In this document: one piece after another, positions 34,925-43,491 of the stretch
Position numbering within the stretch: position 1 is the stretch's first letter
Layout of the letters: each line of letters starts with the position of its first letter
Source: an uncultured Bacteroidales bacterium
Lineage (GTDB): Bacteria > Bacteroidota > Bacteroidia > Bacteroidales > UBA932
Assembly: GCA_934725575.1 (NCBI GenBank)
Contig: CAKVCK010000023.1
Span: 1 to 57,241, forward strand
Reading direction: 5' to 3'
Length of the DNA stretch: 57,241 nt
Translations under genes and position numbers: made by a program
The notes under the pieces: model-generated
Told to the model about the DNA's origin: nothing
What the model saw: the letters and a program-made list of their open reading frames with translations, nothing else
Database searches by the model: none

Positions 34925-36361
34925 ATGAGACTGATGACCATTCGCTTGTTGTGCATGCTGAGCCTGTCGGCATGCATGACATTCATCTCCTGCGCCAAAG
35001 AGGATGACACCCGGGAAGAGGGAAATAGTGAAATTCAAATCAACCTTGCCAAAGATGAGGCCGCTCCTGTTGACGGTGTTGTCGAAATCCAAATGACAAT
35101 CAACAATTTCGAGAATCTGGACTACCTTAAAGTAGTGAAGGAGACCAACTACGGGAAGCTTCCGGCAAAACACGGCAAAGCCCTGTTGACGGACAGGTTC
35201 ACCTACGTTTATCTGATGAAAGAGACAGATCCGGAAAAGGTGACTCTGGAATTCACGGCTTATGACACCGAAGGCAAGGCAAGCAAGAGTAGGTCTGTAA
35301 GAATCACCAACCTGGGCCTGAACAGGACAAAAGACCTCAAACTCTCAAACCTTCAATGCCTGTCAAGAGTCACAGGAGCGGAAGACAACGGTCACGATGG
35401 TCTCCCAACCGTAAAGTACACATTGAACAACAGGACCGATTTGAAATTCAATGTCGGAGGGACGGATCTCGGCATTATATGGGAAATGTCAGAAAATAAA
35501 TTCGGAATGTTTTTCGGAGACACCTACGGCGCTGACTTCAAACCAAACCACGCCGCTCCCGGTCCGAATGGAGGGTCGTGGAGGAGTAATGTGATTCTCC
35601 TCTCGAACGATACTGAACTAAGCAATGGACTGACCATCAACGGAGCCGTCATGGAAGGGAACCAGGCGAAGGAGATCTGTTTCAGCGCGCACAACACCTC
35701 CGGAACTGGAGACTGGACATCAATCCCTACCGCAGCGATCCACGCAGGCAATGCGGATTACGTGCACTACATGAACATCAAGACATGGACAGGATGGGTG
35801 ACGAACTATTCCAGTCTTTACAAATCCACCGACGGAGGCAAGGATTGGGATCGTGTGAATGGGGTGAATTTCTCGGGAGACAGTAATTTCGGACAATGCG
35901 GCTATTACAAAAACAACGGGAAAGTGTATATGATGGCCACCCAAACAGGACGCGACGGTATGCCATATCTGGCCAGATTCAACGAGAAGGATATTGAGGA
36001 CACCGGCAAATATGAATTCTGGAATGGTTTCGGCTGGGTCACAGGCAAGGAAAACGCGGCCACACCGCTTTTCAATGACAAAGTCGGTGAGCTGTCATTC
36101 AGTTACATGCCGGAATTAAAAAAATGGGTTCTGTTGTACTTCAATGGAACAAGGTATGAAATCAGTATGCGCTACGCCGACAATGTGGAAGGCCCGTGGA
36201 GTGAACCGGTGCAGGTGGCCAGCGGCAGGGACTGGCCCCAGCTGTATGGCTCATTCATACACCCTCTGTCAAAGAAAGGCACAACATTGTATTTCATAAT
36301 GTCAATGTGGCTTCCTTATAACACATATCTTATGTCCATAGATTTAAAAGCATCAAAATGA
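34925..36361 (+). CDS. DUF4185 (GH183-type) lipoprotein, probable endo-D-arabinanase
   Basis: The 478-residue lipoprotein (lipobox FISC, about residue 19-22) has a short N-terminal beta domain and a DUF4185 domain from about 130: NKFGMFFGDTYGADF, GGSWRSNVILLSND, FGQCGYYKNNGKVYMMATQTG, KYEFWNGFGWVTG, VGELSFSYMPELKKWVLLYF. GH183 members cut alpha-1,5-D-arabinan internally. Compared with the DUF4185 protein at 19058-21274 this copy keeps the GDTYG segment and is the better candidate for the active endo-enzyme. It overlaps the GH97 gene by 4 bases (ATGA). Confidence 0.78.
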   Translation: MRLMTIRLLCMLSLSACMTFISCAKEDDTREEGNSEIQINLAKDEAAPVDGVVEIQMTINNFENLDYLKVVKETNYGKLPAKHGKALLTDRFTYVYLMKETDPEKVTLEFTAYDTEGKASKSRSVRITNLGLNRTKDLKLSNLQCLSRVTGAEDNGHDGLPTVKYTLNNRTDLKFNVGGTDLGIIWEMSENKFGMFFGDTYGADFKPNHAAPGPNGGSWRSNVILLSNDTELSNGLTINGAVMEGNQAKEICFSAHNTSGTGDWTSIPTAAIHAGNADYVHYMNIKTWTGWVTNYSSLYKSTDGGKDWDRVNGVNFSGDSNFGQCGYYKNNGKVYMMATQTGRDGMPYLARFNEKDIEDTGKYEFWNGFGWVTGKENAATPLFNDKVGELSFSYMPELKKWVLLYFNGTRYEISMRYADNVEGPWSEPVQVASGRDWPQLYGSFIHPLSKKGTTLYFIMSMWLPYNTYLMSIDLKASK

Positions 36362-38331
36362 GACTATTCCTGACCACATCGCTACTCATGCTCTCCATTT
36401 TGGCTTCAGCGCAGCCATCAGTGAGAGTGGATTCCCCCGACGGCTCCATCGGCATCAGATTCCGCACCGTGAAAGGCCAGCTTGAGTACCAGATCACACA
36501 TAAGGGGAAAACACTGATCGAAGACTCTGCGATCAGTATCGTCATGGACGACACCGCTCTGGGAGCTGAAGCGAAACTTGGCAAAGTGACCAGAAGAAAA
36601 GGCGTTGAGGAATATTCACTTCCTGTGGGGAAACGCAGCCACGTCCGCAGTGAGTACAAGGAAGCCACAATAACCGTGGTCAATCCGGACAAAAGCATCG
36701 ACATGCACCTGCAGGTCAAGGCATTCAACGATGCCGTAGCCTTCCGGCACATCATCGGTAAACGGGAAGGAGACAAGGCTCTGAACATAAGGAACGAGAT
36801 TCTTGAAATCAGACCGGAAGGGAATCCGATGGCAAGCGCGCTGTTCGTACCCGGGTTCATAAACTCGCATGAAGGCCCATATACCAGAAAAAGGCTCGAC
36901 AATCTGGACTCTGGGAAACTCATAGACATGCCTCTCACGCTTGAGTTCGAAGACGGGTCATTCGCCGCCGTCACAGAGGCGAATCTTGTGGATTATGCCG
37001 GGATGTACCTCATCAAGGATGGGGGAAAGCTCACAAGCCGCCTGTCTCCAAGACTTGACAAACCTGAATATAGCGTGATGCTTGACTCAGTCTGCACAAC
37101 CCCGTGGAGGGTGTTCATGATCAGCGACAGAATCGAAACTTTGATGGAAAGCACCGTGCTGACAAGCCTGTGCGAGCCTTGCAGGATAGAGGACACCTCG
37201 TGGCTTAAGCCCGGGAAAACGACATTTCCATGGTGGAACGACACGGAAGTCCCCGACACGACATTCCAACCCGGCAACAACTTCCTAACAAACAAGTACT
37301 ACATAGATTTCGCGGCTGACAACGGTCTTGAATATCATTCCGTCTATGGCTACGCCGACATGCCTTGGTACTATGATGACGGCCCCGGATTCGGCCTCGC
37401 CGGGCCGAACGCGGACCTTACCAGACCTGTTCCTCTTCTGGACTTCAAGGCGATATGCGAATATGCCCGGTCTCGCGGCGTTGACATCCACGTTTGGCTG
37501 AACTGGGCGGCATTATACAAGAATATCGATGAGATATTCACAAAATTCAACGAATGGGGCGTGAAAGGCATGATGGTGGATTTCATGAACAGGGATGATC
37601 AGGAGATGATTACCATTCAGGAGAATATTCTCCGCAAAGCCGCCGATCACAGACTGTTCATACAATTCCATGGGGCAAGCAAGCCGTCCGGACTCTCCAG
37701 AACATACCCCAACGAGTTCACCCGGGAAGGCACACTGAACTACGAAGTCTATAAATGGGACAATGAGAGGCAGATGGGAGCGGATCACGACATAATGATG
37801 CCGTTCACAAGACTTCTGGCCGGTCCGGCGGACTATCACCTTGGAGGATTCCGCTCTGTTCCCAAAAAGGACTATGTGGTGCATTATTCCCGTCCGTTGG
37901 TGACGAGCACGAGATGCCACATGTTGGCCATGTATCTGGTTCTGGAGAGCTATCTGAACATGGTCTGCGACTCACCTGAGGCCTACAAGGGTCAGCCGGG
38001 CTTCGGGTTTCTCAAGGATGTGCCGACCGTATGGGACGAAACCAGAGTGCTGGAGGCCAATATGGCTGAATATGTCGTCACAGCAAGAAGAAAAGGGAAG
38101 GATTGGTATGTCGGATGCATCAACAACTCCACCGAACGGACGATAGACATCGATTTCAATTTTCTGGAAGACGGGGAATATTCCCTCGAGCTGCTGAAAG
38201 ACTCGGACGACACAGACACAAACCCGAACCATCTCGAAACATCCGTCATGGATGTCAAGAAAGATGACAGTACAGCTGTAAGGCTCGCTTCATCCGGTGG
38301 CACCGTGATGAAGCTTTCCCGAAAACATTAA
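36358..38331 (+). CDS. GH97 glycoside hydrolase, retaining subgroup
   Basis: The 657-residue protein has a signal peptide (LTTSLLMLSILASA), a GH97 N-terminal beta domain and a barrel with HVWLNWAALYKNIDEI, GMMVDFMNRDDQ (D408) and the NYEVYKW block (E463). The 55-residue spacing equals that between nucleophile D415 and acid/base E470 of the retaining alpha-galactosidase BtGH97b, so this should be the retaining type. That subgroup also includes beta-L-arabinopyranosidases. It may remove galactose or another side group from an arabinan-bearing glycan. It is coupled to the DUF4185 gene upstream and lies 10 bases before GH116. Confidence 0.88.
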   Translation: MRLFLTTSLLMLSILASAQPSVRVDSPDGSIGIRFRTVKGQLEYQITHKGKTLIEDSAISIVMDDTALGAEAKLGKVTRRKGVEEYSLPVGKRSHVRSEYKEATITVVNPDKSIDMHLQVKAFNDAVAFRHIIGKREGDKALNIRNEILEIRPEGNPMASALFVPGFINSHEGPYTRKRLDNLDSGKLIDMPLTLEFEDGSFAAVTEANLVDYAGMYLIKDGGKLTSRLSPRLDKPEYSVMLDSVCTTPWRVFMISDRIETLMESTVLTSLCEPCRIEDTSWLKPGKTTFPWWNDTEVPDTTFQPGNNFLTNKYYIDFAADNGLEYHSVYGYADMPWYYDDGPGFGLAGPNADLTRPVPLLDFKAICEYARSRGVDIHVWLNWAALYKNIDEIFTKFNEWGVKGMMVDFMNRDDQEMITIQENILRKAADHRLFIQFHGASKPSGLSRTYPNEFTREGTLNYEVYKWDNERQMGADHDIMMPFTRLLAGPADYHLGGFRSVPKKDYVVHYSRPLVTSTRCHMLAMYLVLESYLNMVCDSPEAYKGQPGFGFLKDVPTVWDETRVLEANMAEYVVTARRKGKDWYVGCINNSTERTIDIDFNFLEDGEYSLELLKDSDDTDTNPNHLETSVMDVKKDDSTAVRLASSGGTVMKLSRKH

Positions 38332-38341
38332 CATATTCAAT

Positions 38342-40864
38342 ATGAAAAGAATACTGACAACCATAATGCTTGCCACCCTCGGGTACTCAAGTTTTGCAAG
38401 AGAATACAACAAAGGATTTGCCGGAGAGGAACTCAGCCACATCGCATTCCCGATAGGAGGTTTGGGTTCCGGAATGTTCTGCATCGAAGGAACCGGTGCC
38501 ATATCGAATCTGTCGTTTCATCATTACCCCGAACTTTTCCACGAGCCTTGCACATTCGCGGCGATTCATATTGACGGAGCGACTGACGGAACGAAAGTAC
38601 TCGAAGCCAATGTCCCTGACTACAAGATATTCGGAAGAAGGGAAGGTGGCATGGGTGTAGGCGGAACGACATGGGGATTGCCAAGATTTGACGAGGGACG
38701 CTTCAAAGCAAGATTCCCTTTTGCTAACATCTCCCTGAGCGACAACGACATTCCACTGGAAGTTGACATCACAGCATGGAACCCTTTCATCCCCGGTGAC
38801 GAGGATAATTCAGGACTTCCGGTGGGAGGGTTAGAATATTCCTTTAAGAACACATCCTCTGAGTGTGTGAACGCCGTGTTTTCATTCAACACAAGGAATT
38901 TCATGTGGAGAAGCAACGACACTGAATCTCCCATCACAAAAATGGCTAATGGCTTTGTACTGAACCAAAATCCCGTCCCGAACATGGTTGACGCTGAAGG
39001 TCACTGCGCCATATTCACGGATGAGGCGAATGCCGTCGTTGATTATTGCTGGTTCAGAGGCGGATGGTTTGATCCACTCACGATGGCATGGAACAAGGTC
39101 TCCTCCGGAGAGGTGACACCTAATGAGCCGGTGTCAGGCGCCCCTGGAGCGTCCTTGTTCGTTCCTTTCAGCCTCAGACCCGGAGAATCCAAGACAATCC
39201 ATCTGTACATGGCATGGTACGTGCCTACCTCCATCCATCACATAGGTCCTGACGCCGAGACGGATAATGACCGCGGAGACAGCTACAATCCGGATGATTA
39301 TAAGGATTATCCAGAACGGTACGAGCCTTGGTACAGCAGAAGATTCTCTTCCGTGTCTGAGGTTGCCTCATATTGGCTTGGAAACTACTCTATCTTGAAA
39401 GAGGACACCAAGACGTTCACCGACACATTCTATGACACCTCGCTTCCGTCCGAGGTTGTGGAAGCGATCGCCAATAATCTTACCATTCTGAAATCCACCA
39501 CGGTCATGCGCCAACACGACGGCAGACTATGGGTATGGGAAGGCAGCGGTGACAACTGGGGAAGTTGCCACGGCTCATGCACCCATGTGTGGAATTACGC
39601 CCAGGCGATCCCTCACCTTTTCCCAAGAATGGAAAGAAGCCTTAGGGAAACGGAATTCCTTGTTGATCAGAACAAGGACGGGCATCAGGTTTTTCGGGCG
39701 AACATCCCTATCCGCCCCGTAAAACACGATTTTCATTCAGCGGCTGACGGACAACTCGGGGGAATAATGAAGGTTTACCGAGATTGGAGGATAAGCGGTG
39801 ACAATGACTGGATACGCACATTGTATCCTCAGATCAAGAAAAGTATGGATTATTGTATCCGGACTTGGGATCCTTACGAGAAAGGAGCGTTGGAAGAACC
39901 ACACCACAACACGTATGACATCGAATTCTGGGGACCGGACGGGATGTGCACCAGTTTCTACGCCGGAGCGTTGAACAGCATCGTCCACATAGGTGAATTC
40001 CTCGGAGAAGACACTTCGCGTTACAGTGACCTGCTAAGGAAATCCCTCAAGTACATGAACGACGAACTCTGGAACGGAGAGTATTTCATCCAGAAAATCC
40101 GCTGGAAAGGGCTGAAGGCGGAAGACCCGACCTCGGCGCAATCCTTTCATAGCGGCTATTCCGACGAGGCCCGCAAAGTCCTTGAGAAAGAAGGTCCGAA
40201 GTACCAATACGGCGACGGATGCCTTTCCGATGGGATAATCGGTGGCTGGATGTCCATGGTGTGCGGTCTGGAGGAGCCATTCGGCAAAGAAAAGGTGGCC
40301 GGGCATCTTAATTCCGTGTACAAATACAATCTCAAACACGACCTCAGGGATCACGCCAATCCTCAAAGACCGGGATACGCTGTCGGCGATGATGGCGGAC
40401 TTCTCCTGTGCACCTGGCCGAAAGGTGGGAAACCCAGTCTTCCGTTCGTTTACAGCGATGAGGTCTGGACTGGAATAGAGTTTCAGGTCGCGGCGCACCT
40501 CATGTTCGAAGGTGAGGTAGAGAAGGGGCTTGACATTGTCAGAGCCTGCCTTGACCGGTACGACGGGATCCGGCGCAATCCTTACAATGAATATGAATGC
40601 GGTTCCTGGTACGCAAGGGCTTTGTCCAGCTACAGCTTGCTCCAAGCTCTGACCGGCATCCGCTTCGATGCTGTGACCGGTACATTGTTCATCGATTCAC
40701 GTATTGGGAATGATTTCAGGTCTTTCTTCTCCGCTGAAGGTTGGTACGGCACCGTAGGGCTTGAAAAAGGGAAGCCTTTCGTAAAGGTGAGCAAAGGAGA
40801 CGCTACAATAAAGAAATGTATGGTCAACGGCCGCAAAATGAAAGTTAAATTCCACGTGGACTGA
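38342..40864 (+). CDS. GH116 glycoside hydrolase, candidate exo-beta-D-arabinofuranosidase
   Basis: The 840-residue protein has a signal peptide (LTTIMLATLGYSSFA) and the GH116 layout: N-terminal beta-sandwich (HIAFPIGGLGSGMFCIEGTG) and an (alpha/alpha)6 barrel with GSCTHVWNYAQAIPHLFP, HNTYDIEFWG (E528, nucleophile region) and SDEVWTGIEFQ (D706, acid/base region). Most GH116 enzymes are beta-glucosidases or beta-xylosidases, but an exo-beta-D-arabinofuranosidase from an arabinan-degrading Microbacterium belongs here. Beside GH172 and DUF4185 that activity is the best guess, removing terminal beta-1,2-D-arabinofuranose caps. Confidence 0.87.
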   Translation: MKRILTTIMLATLGYSSFAREYNKGFAGEELSHIAFPIGGLGSGMFCIEGTGAISNLSFHHYPELFHEPCTFAAIHIDGATDGTKVLEANVPDYKIFGRREGGMGVGGTTWGLPRFDEGRFKARFPFANISLSDNDIPLEVDITAWNPFIPGDEDNSGLPVGGLEYSFKNTSSECVNAVFSFNTRNFMWRSNDTESPITKMANGFVLNQNPVPNMVDAEGHCAIFTDEANAVVDYCWFRGGWFDPLTMAWNKVSSGEVTPNEPVSGAPGASLFVPFSLRPGESKTIHLYMAWYVPTSIHHIGPDAETDNDRGDSYNPDDYKDYPERYEPWYSRRFSSVSEVASYWLGNYSILKEDTKTFTDTFYDTSLPSEVVEAIANNLTILKSTTVMRQHDGRLWVWEGSGDNWGSCHGSCTHVWNYAQAIPHLFPRMERSLRETEFLVDQNKDGHQVFRANIPIRPVKHDFHSAADGQLGGIMKVYRDWRISGDNDWIRTLYPQIKKSMDYCIRTWDPYEKGALEEPHHNTYDIEFWGPDGMCTSFYAGALNSIVHIGEFLGEDTSRYSDLLRKSLKYMNDELWNGEYFIQKIRWKGLKAEDPTSAQSFHSGYSDEARKVLEKEGPKYQYGDGCLSDGIIGGWMSMVCGLEEPFGKEKVAGHLNSVYKYNLKHDLRDHANPQRPGYAVGDDGGLLLCTWPKGGKPSLPFVYSDEVWTGIEFQVAAHLMFEGEVEKGLDIVRACLDRYDGIRRNPYNEYECGSWYARALSSYSLLQALTGIRFDAVTGTLFIDSRIGNDFRSFFSAEGWYGTVGLEKGKPFVKVSKGDATIKKCMVNGRKMKVKFHVD

Positions 40865-40949
40865 AGTAGTTCCATCCGCCCTGCGCCGGTCATCACAACT
40901 TCAGGTCAAACATCATACGGAATGAACACATAAAAAAACACCATTTTGT

Positions 40950-41002
40950 GCGATAAGTTGTCTAAATCTCATTAAGTATGGACAAATTAGACAACTTATC
41001 GC
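40950..41002. repeat. Stem-loop repeat next to the hipA remnant (copy 2)
   Basis: GCGATAAGTTGTCTAA (40950-40965) pairs perfectly with 40987-41002. Compare 11597-11649, where the same arms lie beyond the intact hipA. The TTTCGTCT-AATCGC tract follows here as well (about 41022-41036). Confidence 0.7.
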
Positions 41003-41084
41003 AGTTTTCATTACAATATTTCGTCTAAATCGCCATATTGCCCCTGACAACCCAAAGCGATTCTGCAATGCGGTCAAAGCCTTC

Positions 41085-41377
41085 TTATCCAATTATAAAC
41101 CTGCCGCCAAAGATGTCGATGTTCCTTTCCGGCAAACCTAAACGCCTCGCGACAGTTTTCCAATCTCTCAATGAGTTCTTAACCTCCGCATTAATCCTTG
41201 CGGCATTGTCTTTAGAAATATAATAATCCCCAGCCGCTTCCAGAAGCAAATCCGGTTCAGATTCGTTGGAATCCCTTGAGACCGGCAAAGCCTGATAGCG
41301 CTCAAGGGTTGGATTCAAGTCCTATGCCGGAGACAATGTCCCGCCCTTCGGAGTCAACAAGAAACCGTGACTGCGGA
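41085..41377 (-). pseudogene. Decayed 3' end of a hipA-family gene
   Basis: The segment matches the last 95 or so codons of hipA at 11776-13026 (RRLGLPERNIDIFGGRFIIG at the end). The codon equal to Y338 of the active-site SPAYD block is TAG, and the match stops at 41377, after which unrelated sequence begins. Kinase core and antitoxin are missing. It travels with the stem-loop repeat at 40950-41002. Confidence 0.85.
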
Positions 41378-41781
41378 TGAGAAAAGACAATCAAAGATTA
41401 CCAAGCTATTTTTTAAGGATTACTTAGTTGCACTGGTGGTCTGAACTGTCAAGATCAGTACTTTCGTCCAGATCAGCCCGTTCCACCACTGTCTTATAAA
41501 GCCAGCCAACGAGCAAGGGCCTTGTCCATATGGCCTCACTGTGCAGATTACCACACGATTTTGTGGAAATTCTCTCTCTCATGTACCTGTTGTTGTTTTG
41601 GTAGGGGTGTAGACAGGGTGTGTCGTGGAGGATAAAGGGTTGAGTTGTAACCAATAACGGTTTCCTTCTCCCCGACAAAACACTTGGGAGGAAGTTTAAG
41701 CATCGCACTGTTGTACAACGACTTAGCCTCCACTCATTGATACTTAAGCAGGTGGCAAGCAAGAGCCTGAGTGGCGCCCTG
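41378..41781. other. Intergenic region without a recognised gene
   Basis: This 400-base stretch between the hipA remnant and the sulfatase promoter holds no frame that I recognise. Reverse-strand frames at 41548-41733 and 41424-41762 look partly protein-like (LYKTVVERADLDES) but lack signals and known motifs, so a decayed mobile element or gene is possible. Confidence 0.45.
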
Positions 41782-41813
41782 TTTGGAAATAAGCCGGCAA
41801 AGGAGTAACTTTG
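41782..41813 (+). promoter_or_regulatory. Promoter of the sulfatase-GH43-anSME group
   Basis: TTTG (41782-41785), 20 bases and TAACTTTG (41806-41813) match the Bacteroidota consensus exactly. Transcription should start near 41820, so the translation start of the next gene must be the ATG at 41831 and not an earlier codon. Confidence 0.78.
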
Positions 41814-41830
41814 AGAACAATCTCAAAAAC

Positions 41831-42439
41831 ATGACGACAATCCGAAAAGACACTTTCAGGCTGATGTCTGCAGATGCTGCGGCAGGGGTTTCGGCAATGG
41901 CCGTGACGGCTTGTTCAAACACGGAGAAGAAGACGGAAGAAAGGCCGAACATCGTGCTGATCATGGCAGACGACCTTGGACTCGGGGACATTAGCCTCTA
42001 CAGCGGAAGCAATCTCGTGCAGACTCCAAGAATCGATTCTTTGGGAAGAGCCGGAAGACGGTTCGACCGCGCCTACGCAACTTCAGCTACCTCGACACAG
42101 AGTAGACTGGCCCTGTTCACGGGAATGCACCCATGGGGAAACGGAACCGGCATACTGCCTGGTGACGCACATCTGATCATCGAAGCGCAGGGCCGCCTCG
42201 CCCTCAAGGAAGGTGACTACGTGCTGATCCCGGCATATTCAGGAAGCAACGAGAACCCGACTACCATCGACTTCGGCCTGAATCCGGAGGTCACACTTTG
42301 GAACCTCGCCAACGACAGGGGTCAGAAGGAAGACATCTCAAAATCAAACAAAGCCCTGACTGACAAAATGATGCAGTCTTTCAAGAATATCGTGGGGAAG
42401 GCCTATGTGAGTGATTTCGAGGCAGAGGAGCTTCATTAA
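41831..42439 (+). pseudogene. Internally deleted Ser-type sulfatase gene
   Basis: The 202-residue frame fuses the two ends of an arylsulfatase. Residues 1-118 contain RPNIVLIMADDLG (D47, D48 for Ca2+) and STQSRLALFTG, where S88 is at the formylglycine position (STQSR instead of the usual C/S-x-P/A-S-R). After GILPGDAHLII the sequence jumps to the C-terminal part, QGRLALKEGDYVLIP and LWNLANDRGQKEDIS. About 300 residues with most of the active site are missing, yet the frame remains open. A lipobox-like VTAC (C28) is present. Sulfatase activity is not expected. Its promoter looks intact and may still drive GH43 and the maturase. Confidence 0.8.
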
Positions 42440-42457
42440 ATCAAACTATTCCGTGAT

Positions 42458-43483
42458 ATGAGAAAGACATTCCTTCTGTTATCTGCAATCTCAATATTTT
42501 CTGCATCCTGCAGCCAGTACAAGCAGTTCACCAATCCGGTGATCAACCAGAATTGGCCTGATCCTACGGCGATCCTCAATCCCGAGGATGGTTGTTACTA
42601 CTCCATCGCCACCGGAGTAAACAGGACATTCATTCGAAGTTCCAACCTGTGCGAATGGGAGAACACCGACATTCATCCTTTTGAAGAAGAAACGGTTGAA
42701 AGGCTGAAACAACTTGGGCCAAATGTCTGGGCACCGCAATTCGCCAAGATTGACGGCAGATACCTCATCTACGTCACAGCCAGAAGCAGCGCCGAGGATT
42801 CCCGGATAGTGGCGCTGTCCTCTCCCACAGTCACAGGGCCGTACAAGTTTGAGGACATCATCACCGACTCCAAAGTCACAGGTATCAAGGACACCATTGA
42901 TCCGTTCGCATTTGTGGACGACCAGACCGGCAAGGTGTGGCTAGTGTTCGGCAGCATAGGCGGGATTCATCAGGTGGAGCTCTCCAAGGACGGGCTTTCC
43001 TTAGCCAAAGATGCTGTCTATAAGCATATTGCCGGACAAGACATAGAAAAGGACAACTCTCGTCTTACCGTCTTTGAAGGCAGCTATGTCTACAAAAGAG
43101 ACGGCTGGTGGTATCTTTTCGCAAGCGCTGGACGCTACAACGACTATTCCTACGCCATTGTCGTAGGAAGGAGCCGAAACGCCGATGGACCTTTCCTCAC
43201 CAAAGATGGAAAAGATATGGCTGACGGCTATGGAACAGCGATTTTGACATCCAGCCCTTATGACCTTTTCTATGGGCCGGGGCACGACGGAGAGATATTC
43301 ACAGACAAGAACGGAGACACTTTTATCATCTACCACACGCACCGCGGCAACTATCCCGCCGAGCGCACAAAGAAAAGCCATAACACAAGGTTCACCAACC
43401 TCCAGAGAATATACTGGGACAAGGATGGCTGGCCATACTTCAAGCGTGACGAGATCTCTGGAGGTAAGATAAGGGTCAAATAA
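42458..43483 (+). CDS. GH43-family lipoprotein (arabinanase/arabinofuranosidase type)
   Basis: The 341-residue protein has a lipobox (IFSASC, C18) and a five-bladed propeller with GH43 catalytic acids: D35 (NWPDPTA), D148 (DTIDPFAF) and E207 (VFEGSYV). GPGHDGEIFTDKNGDTFIIY supplies the conserved histidine region. Family members cut L-arabinan, xylan side chains or beta-1,3-galactan. It lies 18 bases after the deleted sulfatase gene and 8 before the maturase gene. The substrate is not clear; a role beside the D-arabinan locus is possible, but GH43 typically acts on L-arabinose. Confidence 0.87.
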   Translation: MRKTFLLLSAISIFSASCSQYKQFTNPVINQNWPDPTAILNPEDGCYYSIATGVNRTFIRSSNLCEWENTDIHPFEEETVERLKQLGPNVWAPQFAKIDGRYLIYVTARSSAEDSRIVALSSPTVTGPYKFEDIITDSKVTGIKDTIDPFAFVDDQTGKVWLVFGSIGGIHQVELSKDGLSLAKDAVYKHIAGQDIEKDNSRLTVFEGSYVYKRDGWWYLFASAGRYNDYSYAIVVGRSRNADGPFLTKDGKDMADGYGTAILTSSPYDLFYGPGHDGEIFTDKNGDTFIIYHTHRGNYPAERTKKSHNTRFTNLQRIYWDKDGWPYFKRDEISGGKIRVK

Positions 43484-43491
43484 TCAGGAAT

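Noticed and set aside
41378..41781. Insertion-sequence transposase remnant
   Set aside because: Some reverse frames look protein-like, but no transposase motif or terminal repeat could be recognised, so it is listed only as unassigned.
41771..41830. Earlier start for the sulfatase frame
   Set aside because: It precedes the consensus promoter at 41782-41813, so the transcript would not include it.
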